The notes beneath the pieces were generated by a model, which was not told the origin of the DNA, made no database searches, and was given only the letters and a program-made list of their open reading frames with translations. From the NCBI GenBank assembly GCA_024643795.1, contig JAHEMF010000027.1, positions 1 through 38,730 of the forward strand: a stretch of DNA of 38,730 bases, in the 5' to 3' direction. The stretch is from Bacteroidota bacterium. GTDB taxonomy: Bacteria > Bacteroidota > Bacteroidia > AKYH767-A > OLB10. Both the position numbers and the translations under genes were made by a program. This document shows positions 1 through 6,931 of the stretch, one piece after another; the stretch's first letter is position 1, and the number at the start of each line of letters is the position of its first letter.

Positions 1-122
1 ATCACAGGATTGTACAGGTCTATCCTGTTAGAAGCATATTGCAGGTAATCAGTAATACCTTCTCTGAATACCGATGGAAACCAGGACTGGTCTTCAAATT
101 CAAATAAATGTAATCTTCTCAT
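1..122 (-). CDS. Partial N-terminus of methyltransferase-like protein
   Basis: An open frame begins with ATG at 122 on the minus strand and stays open for 40 codons to the window edge, so only the N-terminus is visible. It starts MRRLHLFEFEDQSWFPSVFR. The LHLFEFED-x-WFP opening resembles the start of a group of short bacterial proteins often annotated as class I SAM-dependent methyltransferases. The methyltransferase fold itself lies outside the window, so the function is an inference from that opening. A GGA sits a few bases before the ATG. It lies 161 bp downstream of the flavoprotein stop on the same strand and may belong to the same transcript; the gap shows no terminator. Confidence 0.55.
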   Translation of the reverse strand, partial: MRRLHLFEFEDQSWFPSVFREGITDYLQYASNRIDLYNPV

Positions 123-283
123 AATTCCAATCGTTTAGTGAACAGAAGCGCTTTTAAAGCCTCAGCTTCATGTAGATCAAGAAACGATCAAACGAGATGG
201 AAGTGTGATTACAGTGAACTGAAGTATGCCCGATGTAAGAAAATCAGGTTTTTGTTATCACTTTAAGAAGAAGGTTTGTTAAG

Positions 284-1789
284 TCAAATGTTATACTTGG
301 CCGGTGCAATAACATTGTTTGGATCGAAAACCTTTTTTATTTCGGCCAGTATATTGGAATAATCATCAGACCACGCCGGAAGCCTATCATACATACCGGG
401 ACCTGATCTATAGGGAATAAAACCATTTTGGATCAGCAATTTGGTGCATTCTTTTGAAAATGCCAACCCATTCTCTATGGATTCTTGCGACCTCTCATAT
501 GTTATGTTTGAGATCATTACTAATGAGCGGGGAGTAACAAATGTGAATGTGACTCTGAATTCATAACCATGTTTTGAAAACTGATTTTTCATCAATTCAA
601 GTAATCTTCCGGCATTTTTACCATCCCCTGAACAAACGGCATTTATCCAACTGAAACAGGTATCGTGACCAGATGCATTAAAGCTGTCTGAAGAGAGCTC
701 TGAGTTGTTCATCAGAGTTCGAAGAGGATTATCTGTTGGTTGTCCATTCAATAGATCAAAAATGTCGGTAAGGGGATCAAAGACCGGTAACCTGATAATA
801 TGTTTGTTTATGAATGCTAGCAAGTTCATCCTTTTGTGATCAAGAAAATGCAACTTGTAGCCCTTTACATGTTTGCGAAAAATAGTTTGTACAGCTTTCT
901 TCTTGGCGTAAACAACCGAGGATGGTCCTGTTATGGATCCACTTAAATTCCAGGCTCCAACAAATTTATTGTTACCTTCTCCAACGGCCCGTGATTTATT
1001 TGCAATATGAACAGCACTATTTACAACACCATTAAGTCGCATCTCCCTTACGGCATCAACAAGATTAGAAAAGTTATCCTCGTTTGAAGTTGATAGAACA
1101 AACATCTGCATGGCTTCAGGAACTGGCATCAACTCAATGGTTATTTCTGTGATTATACCGTAGTTCGATTGGGAGAACAAGCCATCAATCACAGGACCAA
1201 TGCCATAACGGTATACGTATTTTGCATTGGCATTTTCAAACCCTGAAAATCCTGTTCTAATGATCTGTCCAGATCCGGTGACAGCTGTCAATGCAATTAT
1301 TCTTCCAAACCTGTCGCCATAATCTGTATGACCAAATCCCCGCTCCAGAATATTACCTGTAATGCTTGCTGATAAACCGGCACCCGTAACATCAACCTGT
1401 AGCTTGATATTATTATTGATAAGATAACTGGATAGTTCTGTTTGTGCAACACCCGGTTCAATTCGGGCATATGCTAAAGTCTCATTTACTTCGATGATCT
1501 TATTCATCTGCTTCAGATCAATGATCACCTGGCCTGCTCTGGTACCTTGTGCCTGTCCGTATCCAAAATTCTTGCCTCTCGAAATAGGGTAGACCGCAAG
1601 AGCGTTAACATTTGCATATTTTATAAAGGATACCACATCAGATTCGCTCTGAGGCAGAAAAATACCTAAAGGCTTTACATCTGTTCCATTGAAACTGGAA
1701 GAGTACTTTAGTAATGTGGGTTCGTCAGTTAAGAATAACGCTTCTCCAAAAGTGGCAATTATGCGGGCTGAAGCGTTTTGTTCTTCCAT
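284..1789 (-). CDS. VAO/p-cresol methylhydroxylase-type FAD oxidoreductase
   Basis: A 501-residue soluble flavoprotein with the two-domain vanillyl-alcohol oxidase architecture. The N-terminal FAD-binding (PCMH) domain carries GRGKNFGYG near residue 70 and ERGFGHTDYGDRFG near 150, both close to the SIGKNFGYG and GVGYTPYGDH motifs of VAO and 4-cresol dehydrogenase. The C-terminal half ends with a family-like PYRSGPGMYDRLP stretch and FDPNNVIAPAKY. The family oxidises para-substituted phenols at the benzylic carbon through a quinone methide. The covalent FAD attachment residue was not identified. No signal peptide is seen. The start at 1789 overlaps the end of the FeeM-like gene by 31 bp, which implies co-transcription and possible translational coupling. 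The family is well supported; the substrate is unknown. Confidence 0.88.
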   Translation of the reverse strand: MEEQNASARIIATFGEALFLTDEPTLLKYSSSFNGTDVKPLGIFLPQSESDVVSFIKYANVNALAVYPISRGKNFGYGQAQGTRAGQVIIDLKQMNKIIEVNETLAYARIEPGVAQTELSSYLINNNIKLQVDVTGAGLSASITGNILERGFGHTDYGDRFGRIIALTAVTGSGQIIRTGFSGFENANAKYVYRYGIGPVIDGLFSQSNYGIITEITIELMPVPEAMQMFVLSTSNEDNFSNLVDAVREMRLNGVVNSAVHIANKSRAVGEGNNKFVGAWNLSGSITGPSSVVYAKKKAVQTIFRKHVKGYKLHFLDHKRMNLLAFINKHIIRLPVFDPLTDIFDLLNGQPTDNPLRTLMNNSELSSDSFNASGHDTCFSWINAVCSGDGKNAGRLLELMKNQFSKHGYEFRVTFTFVTPRSLVMISNITYERSQESIENGLAFSKECTKLLIQNGFIPYRSGPGMYDRLPAWSDDYSNILAEIKKVFDPNNVIAPAKYNI

Positions 1790-2454
1790 AGAGTCTGAAT
1801 GAAGTTCTCTACTGATACTCCAAATTCGTTTGGAGTTATAAAATTATTGGGATTGAATTGATACCTGTTTACAAAATCAAATTTAGCAGGATCGCCGTAT
1901 ATTTCAGAATTTATTTGCAATGAGTTTACATCCAGGTCTTTTCCATGTGCGTGAAGCAGGATAACAGGTGCAGTTCTGAGCTTTCCGTAATCTTTCACCT
2001 GTCCGAAAGGTTTGAATCCAAATACAGAGCTGAAGAAGTTAACCCTTCTAGGGTGCACCCCAACCACAAAGTCGTGGTGGTCACTGTAAACTCCAAACCT
2101 GGCTATTCCTGACATCAGGTCAACGATCTGATTCATTTTTGAAGCACCTCTTGCATCTGCCAGTAAGCCTATTTCTATCAGCTTACGACCTTCACCTCTT
2201 AGCGAGTTAAGTTCTTCAGAATAGTAATTATCAAGAGGAAGGCCCCTGTCGCTGTCTAATACAGCAGATACTGTACATACAGTACGCCCCATCTTCTTGC
2301 CAAGCAATACCGCAGTATTGTTGCTTATGTATTCAGGGAAAGTGAATACCGACATTTCATTGGGTGCGATAAGGGATGCTGCCAGATATTGGCGGTATAC
2401 CACGCACCAGGCGTCAATGACCTCAGAAATAGAGCTAGCTACTTTGTATTGCAT
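1759..2454 (-). CDS. FeeM-like N-acyl amino acid synthase (GNAT/LuxI-like fold)
   Basis: A 231-residue protein whose central and C-terminal parts match the FeeM-type acyltransferase pattern: EIGLLADARGASKMN near residue 94, GVHPRRVNFFSSVFGFKPFG near 132-152, and LRTAPVILLHAHG after it. FeeM enzymes resemble acyl-homoserine lactone synthases and transfer an acyl chain from acyl carrier protein to an amino acid amine; the founding member, from soil DNA, makes long-chain N-acyl-tyrosines. No acyl carrier protein gene is visible nearby, so a housekeeping ACP would have to supply the acyl group. This is the first gene of a unit with the flavoprotein, read from a promoter near 2694-2725 through a leader of about 230 nt. 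The amino acid and acyl specificity cannot be read from the sequence. Confidence 0.8.
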   Translation of the reverse strand: MQYKVASSISEVIDAWCVVYRQYLAASLIAPNEMSVFTFPEYISNNTAVLLGKKMGRTVCTVSAVLDSDRGLPLDNYYSEELNSLRGEGRKLIEIGLLADARGASKMNQIVDLMSGIARFGVYSDHHDFVVGVHPRRVNFFSSVFGFKPFGQVKDYGKLRTAPVILLHAHGKDLDVNSLQINSEIYGDPAKFDFVNRYQFNPNNFITPNEFGVSVENFIQTLWKNKTLQPA

Positions 2455-2586
2455 TTTGGTATATAGGTTTTAAAACTTTTGCCCGTCCATATAATGGATT
2501 AACGGTCAAATTTATTTCATTCACCCAATATATAGGGCCATTCGCCAAAATTTAACCAGTTTTTTTACACTTTCTTACAAAGGAGA

Positions 2587-2615
2587 CTGAAAGCCCCTGT
2601 TTATAGTGCTTTCAG
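2587..2615. promoter_or_regulatory. 8-bp inverted repeat in leader of FeeM-like operon
   Basis: CTGAAAGC (2587-2594) and GCTTTCAG (2608-2615) form a perfect 8-bp stem around a 13-nt loop. It lies inside the predicted leader of the FeeM-like operon, within a gene-free stretch from 2455 to 2864 that is otherwise A+T-rich. It could be an operator or an RNA hairpin. The minus-strand side is not followed by a long T run, so a simple terminator is unlikely. Confidence 0.4.
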
Positions 2616-2693
2616 CCGATTTGAGACCGATAATTTTTACTTTTATATAAAGATATTGTTAATATAAGACGATCTAATCAGTTGTTAGTCAGG

Positions 2694-2725
2694 CAAATAT
2701 ACAAAATAAAAAAGTTATTAACAAA
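2694..2725 (-). promoter_or_regulatory. Bacteroidota promoter for the FeeM-like operon
   Basis: On the minus strand there is TTTG (2722-2725), a 20-nt spacer, then TATATTTG (2694-2701). This fits the Bacteroidota primary-sigma consensus TTTG-N19-TAnnTTTG. Transcription would start near 2687, giving a leader of roughly 230 nt before the start codon at 2454. A second -7-like TAAATTTG at 2507-2514 has no good -33 partner. Confidence 0.55.
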
Positions 2726-2864
2726 TGTGTAAGAATATGGTAAAATTGCTTCATTCTGACACTTTGGGGTCTATTAAGGGACTATTATGATCAAAAAACA
2801 CCTGTTTTAGGGTTTGCTTTTGCGGGTATAGGTCCTTTGCTCGGCAACTATTATTGTGGAAATA

Positions 2865-3248
2865 ATGAGAAATAAGGCACTAAACCTACTGCTGCTAATA
2901 TCATCTATTGCTGTTTATCTGGAATGGGGCAATAATAAAAGTGCGTTTATATACGAGTTGGAGTTTGAAATAATAATCAAGCTTTTCAAAAATGCCAAGG
3001 GTGTGCTACATCCATTGGTGATCATCCCTTTGATAGGTCAAGTTTTGTTATTGTATACACTCTTCCAAAAACAACCTGGCTATAAATTGACACTTCTTGG
3101 GATGTCATTGATAGGAATGCTTATTTTATTGATCCTTTTTATAGGTATTTGGGTTGTTAAACTTAAGATCATTATATCAACACTTCCTTTTTTAATAATA
3201 GCGATCCTGGTTATTAGCAGGCACATTGGTACACAAAAAAGAAACTGA
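2865..3248 (+). CDS. Small conserved-looking integral membrane protein
   Basis: A protein of about 127 residues made largely of four hydrophobic segments, roughly residues 5-20, 46-65, 74-95 and 100-117, with a short basic C-terminal tail (RHIGTQKRN). I placed the start at ATG 2865, preceded by GGAAATA; an in-frame GTG at 2856 would add three residues. The sequence recalls uncharacterised Bacteroidota membrane proteins but no function is recognised. It is the only plus-strand gene in the first 23 kb, transcribed away from the FeeM-like operon and convergent with the desaturase gene. No convincing promoter was found for it. Confidence 0.6.
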   Translation: MRNKALNLLLLISSIAVYLEWGNNKSAFIYELEFEIIIKLFKNAKGVLHPLVIIPLIGQVLLLYTLFQKQPGYKLTLLGMSLIGMLILLILFIGIWVVKLKIIISTLPFLIIAILVISRHIGTQKRN

Positions 3249-3293
3249 ATAAGAAGATGTAAATGGTGTAAATGTTGACCTGATTTTCCGGCG

Positions 3294-4277
3294 TTATCGT
3301 GAATAAATTTCACTCAGTGAGATCATCTTCTCTTGTTCAGGATCCCAAACTTTCAATTTCAGGCAACTGATCACATCTTTAAGTTTGATAGAAGTACGTT
3401 TAGGATTCTGTAATTCCTTCATAGAGCTAAATGCTTCAGGTAATCTGTAAAAAGGAATCCTTGAATTTAAATGGTGAATATGGTGATACCCGATATTGGC
3501 AGTAACCCATGTCATGAATGGATCGAATTTCATGAAGCTTGACGACTGCAATGCAGCATAGGCGTAAGTCCAGCCATTTTTATCCTTAAATGTTACAGTT
3601 GGAAAGTTGTGTTGGGCATAAAAAAGGTACGATCCCAACGCACAACTTATCAGATTTGGGATCAGGAAAGCAAACAGCAATATTTTCCAGGAGAATAAAG
3701 TAACTATAAGGGCTGCAATTCCAAAATGTAAGATGATACTCACCAAAGAATCCCAATGCTTGGAAGGGTTCCTCACAAAAGAAAGTACAGCCATCCCGTA
3801 GAAAAAAACAAAGATGTATCCGAAAAGGATCGTCAAGGGATGTCTGATGAAGAGGTAATAAAACTTTTCTTTTGGAGAAAATTCAAGGTATCGTGATTTG
3901 GTAACAATGGGAAATGACCCTATACTGGATGTATATAGTTTGCTATTATTCTGATGATGATAGTCGTGTGATCGCCTCCAGATACTTACAGGAGCCAATA
4001 TGTACAATCCAAAAGATTTAAATATTAAATCAGCTACAATCGAATTTTGCAAGATCGCTTTATGGTTGTAATCATGATATATGATAAATAAACGAACAAC
4101 TAAAAGGCCAAGAAAAACTGAAGTTATCAATTGAAGCGGCCATGAGTTAATTGTGAGTATTATAATATAACTTGGAATAAAGAGTAAAAGTGTAAACCAA
4201 AGATGCTTCCAGCTTCTTACTCTATCCTCAGCAACAAACTCTTTTGTAGAAAGGATCAATTCTTTTTCACTCAACAT
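3294..4277 (-). CDS. Membrane fatty acid desaturase family protein
   Basis: A 327-residue integral membrane protein with the three histidine boxes that bind the di-iron centre of membrane desaturases: HDYNH at 68-72, HDYHH at 104-108, and HHIHH at 265-269. An extra AQHNFP sits near 221, a position where many desaturases carry another His. Hydrophobic segments at about 26-60, 145-170 and 182-220 fit the usual four-helix topology. It most likely introduces a double bond into membrane acyl chains; hydroxylase or carotenoid-type activity in the same superfamily cannot be excluded. It is the last gene of a minus-strand run, starting 19 bp after the LpxL-like acyltransferase stop, which suggests a shared role in acyl-chain remodelling. 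Confidence 0.88.
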   Translation of the reverse strand: MLSEKELILSTKEFVAEDRVRSWKHLWFTLLLFIPSYIIILTINSWPLQLITSVFLGLLVVRLFIIYHDYNHKAILQNSIVADLIFKSFGLYILAPVSIWRRSHDYHHQNNSKLYTSSIGSFPIVTKSRYLEFSPKEKFYYLFIRHPLTILFGYIFVFFYGMAVLSFVRNPSKHWDSLVSIILHFGIAALIVTLFSWKILLFAFLIPNLISCALGSYLFYAQHNFPTVTFKDKNGWTYAYAALQSSSFMKFDPFMTWVTANIGYHHIHHLNSRIPFYRLPEAFSSMKELQNPKRTSIKLKDVISCLKLKVWDPEQEKMISLSEIYSR

Positions 4278-4296
4278 GATGATCTTATTTTACTGG

Positions 4297-5187
4297 TTAC
4301 CCGGGGCGTTTGTGCTTCCATCTACGATGGGTCCAAAGCCATATTTCAGGTTGTGCAAAGATATCTTTTTCAAGCCTTTCAGTGTGTTTTGCGGTAATGG
4401 TGTACTCAGGCTCACTCTTTGGGTTGTCAGTAAGTAGTTCATAATCAATAGAATAAAATCCCCTTTGGATTCTTTTAACAGAAACATAAATAACCGGATA
4501 ATTCATTTTCCGGGCAATTTTTTCGGTACCCATGAATACCGGGGTGTCCTGATTCATGAAAGTAAGCCAATGTGCTCCCTTTAATGACGGGCTTTGATCG
4601 GCAATAAAAGCAGTAGCCGTTAATTTGTCACGATCATTGATCATTCCTCTCAAAGCATCTTTCATCGGATATAAATTATTTCCGAGCCGGGTGCGCATAT
4701 GATAGATCAGTTTTTCAAAAAACCTATTCGACAGAGGATGATAAATAACATAAAGTGAATGTAAGCCCTCAATTCCAAATCGCGCTCCGGCCAGTTCCCA
4801 GTTTCCCCAATGGCCCATCACTATTATTACACTTTTATGTTCTTCAACATACTTTTTGAAAAGTGCAGTGTTATCGAACGCCACATGCCTTTTGAGTTGT
4901 GATTTAGAAATGGTTAAGGTTTTTAAAGTTTCAAGTATCAGATCACAGAAATAGTGGTAAAACTTTTTAGTCAGTTGCAAAATTTCTATATCTGATTTTT
5001 CCGGAAATGAACGTTTCAGGTTATCTACAACTACCTTTTTACGGTATGAAAATAGTGAGTAGATGATAACGTACAGAATATCAGAAAAAATATATAGTAG
5101 CCTGAAAGGTAGTATTGAAATAAAATAAATAAATGGTAATATTAGAAGCAGAGGTAAATATTGAAGATCAGAAAATTTGATTTTCAT
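4297..5187 (-). CDS. LpxL/HtrB-type lipid A biosynthesis acyltransferase
   Basis: A 296-residue protein with an N-terminal membrane anchor (about residues 10-45) and the HX4E catalytic motif GHWGNWE, with H126 and E131. Other family-like features are an N-terminal RKKVVVDNLKRSFPE segment and a C-terminal WLWTHRRWKHK. The family transfers secondary acyl chains onto Kdo-lipid A or, in some bacteria, onto other lysolipids such as ornithine or aminolipids. I chose ATG 5187 (protein start MKIKFSDLQ), preceded by an AAGAGA-like purine run and 7 bp past the upstream stop. The longer frame from 5226 would overlap the MscS gene by 32 bp and adds residues that do not look like an acyltransferase start. 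It sits in the operon 9382-3294. Confidence 0.88.
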   Translation of the reverse strand: MKIKFSDLQYLPLLLILPFIYFISILPFRLLYIFSDILYVIIYSLFSYRKKVVVDNLKRSFPEKSDIEILQLTKKFYHYFCDLILETLKTLTISKSQLKRHVAFDNTALFKKYVEEHKSVIIVMGHWGNWELAGARFGIEGLHSLYVIYHPLSNRFFEKLIYHMRTRLGNNLYPMKDALRGMINDRDKLTATAFIADQSPSLKGAHWLTFMNQDTPVFMGTEKIARKMNYPVIYVSVKRIQRGFYSIDYELLTDNPKSEPEYTITAKHTERLEKDIFAQPEIWLWTHRRWKHKRPG

Positions 5188-5194
5188 ATTCTCT

Positions 5195-6892
5195 TCAATC
5201 TTTGGAAGGTGTTGTTGTATTATCAACCTTAAATGCCGGAGAATTGTAGTCTTTTGGCAGGTTAGTATCTGGAATGGCTATCTTGTTGCCGTCTCTTAAC
5301 GAGTTGTAATGTGGCGACATTATCTCAATACCCTTGGTATTAAAAACATCAAGTATATTCTTATGTAACTCAGAATATATAGCTCCTTGTTTGTTGGCCT
5401 GCTTTATGTATGCGTTGATCTGATATGAAACATAAAAATCATCCAAACTCATTTGATAGACAAAAGGTGCCGGATCTTTTAATATATGCTCAGTCCTTGA
5501 TGCGGCTTCAATCAATGATTCCTGAATATCCTTCCAAGGAACATCGTATCCTATGGTGATAGTGGAGTGTATTATAAGACCCTTTGATTCCGCTTCGCTG
5601 CTAAAGTTAACAGTGTGATTGCTCATCACCATCGAATTGGGAATTGAAACTATCTCATTTTTTATAGTTCTTATTCTGGTTACCAGCATATTTCTTTCTA
5701 CCACATCTCCTGTTTGATTTCCTATTGTTACCCTGTCGCCAAGTTTATAAAGTCTCATGTATGTCAGCACCAATCCCGATATAACATTGGAAAGTGCACC
5801 GGCTGAACCAAATGTTAACAGAAAACCAAGAAAAACAGAAACACCTTTAAAAATTGGGGAGTCACTACCAGGCAGGTAGGGGAAAATCACAACCAACATA
5901 AAAGCCAAAGTTAGTAGTCTGATTATTTGAAAAGTTGGATTAGCCCATTCTGGGTAAAATCCTGGAATGCTTAGCCTGTTGCGCTCAACTTCAACTTTTA
6001 AGAATCTAAGAAGTTTAATAAAGTATCTGAAAACAAATACAATTACTGCAATTGTAAAAATGTTAGGTAAATATTTCCAAAAAGCAGTTGCTATCTTCTT
6101 AAGAGGGTCCAAAATGAAACCCAGAAGAGTATCTGCCAATTTTTCAGTCCATGGAAAAATACTGAATAGAGCAGGTAATGAAATGTATATTGCCAGAATA
6201 ATAAATACCCATTTGATCACATTATTTAATCTTGTAAATAACCTTAACTCGCTCTTTACGTCATATAAAGTATAGTTTCGGATTTTTATCCCACTGATCA
6301 GTTTCCCTTCCTGCTCATATATCTTTTTTTCTGTCCAACTAAATAATTTACCTAATAATTTTATTATTCCAAAAAGTACGAATAAGACAAATAAACCAAT
6401 GCCGATCTTTTTGATCAATGAAATCCAGTTATGCCTCTCTTTGTAAGAGTCAATAGAAATGATGATTTTTTCAAGATATTCCTCAGATAATTGCTCTCTT
6501 GTAAGGTTTACTGCTCGTGCATCATATTCAGTGATACTTAGAATAACTTCGTCTTTATAATATATTTCAGAAGCCAGATCGTAATGCACAATAGATAAGG
6601 AGTCGGGAATAAAATTTATAACACTTGCAAGGGCATTTATACGCTGGCTGATTGCCTGCGCACGATGCTGTGGCGTAAATGCGCCAATCTTTAGATAGAT
6701 ATAAAATAATGTGTCATCATCAAAAGGTACTACCGCTGATTTATTTGCATTTAATTCTAAACTATCAAGTGCTTTGAAGTAAGAATTGTAGGCATTTAAT
6801 TCTAAGCTGTCACTTTGTGCAAATAACCTAACGGATGTGCAGACTAAAATGAGCATTGGTATTACTATTGCTAAGCCTGGCTTTTTAAACAT
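5195..6892 (-). CDS. MscS-family mechanosensitive channel, with signal peptide
   Basis: A 565-residue channel. Residues 1-25 form a signal peptide ending LFAQ, followed by an extracytoplasmic segment to about 150. Four or more transmembrane helices follow (about 158-180, 226-248, 278-300, 325-345), then the MscS pore helix and beta domain around 350-400, with GSAGALSNVISGLVLTYMRL and YKLGDRVTIG. A soluble alpha/beta vestibule and a polar Thr/Lys tail complete it. The family opens under membrane tension and releases solutes during osmotic downshock. The mature N-terminus repeats the DSLELNA sequence twice within about 20 residues, reflecting a short DNA repeat near 6750-6812. It begins 39 bp after the larger MscS paralogue stop, so the two are probably co-transcribed. 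Confidence 0.9.
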   Translation of the reverse strand: MFKKPGLAIVIPMLILVCTSVRLFAQSDSLELNAYNSYFKALDSLELNANKSAVVPFDDDTLFYIYLKIGAFTPQHRAQAISQRINALASVINFIPDSLSIVHYDLASEIYYKDEVILSITEYDARAVNLTREQLSEEYLEKIIISIDSYKERHNWISLIKKIGIGLFVLFVLFGIIKLLGKLFSWTEKKIYEQEGKLISGIKIRNYTLYDVKSELRLFTRLNNVIKWVFIILAIYISLPALFSIFPWTEKLADTLLGFILDPLKKIATAFWKYLPNIFTIAVIVFVFRYFIKLLRFLKVEVERNRLSIPGFYPEWANPTFQIIRLLTLAFMLVVIFPYLPGSDSPIFKGVSVFLGFLLTFGSAGALSNVISGLVLTYMRLYKLGDRVTIGNQTGDVVERNMLVTRIRTIKNEIVSIPNSMVMSNHTVNFSSEAESKGLIIHSTITIGYDVPWKDIQESLIEAASRTEHILKDPAPFVYQMSLDDFYVSYQINAYIKQANKQGAIYSELHKNILDVFNTKGIEIMSPHYNSLRDGNKIAIPDTNLPKDYNSPAFKVDNTTTPSKD

Positions 6893-6931
6893 GGGATATT
6901 TATTTAATATGGAATACTAAAGTGCACTAAT

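Noticed and set aside
3080-3313. Minus-strand open frame opposite the small membrane protein
   Set aside because: It overlaps the better-supported plus-strand frame and the desaturase end, and has no recognisable domain or start context.
5188-5226. Upstream ATG extension of the LpxL-type gene
   Set aside because: It would overlap the MscS gene by 32 bp and adds residues not typical of the family; the ATG at 5187 gives a normal N-terminus.
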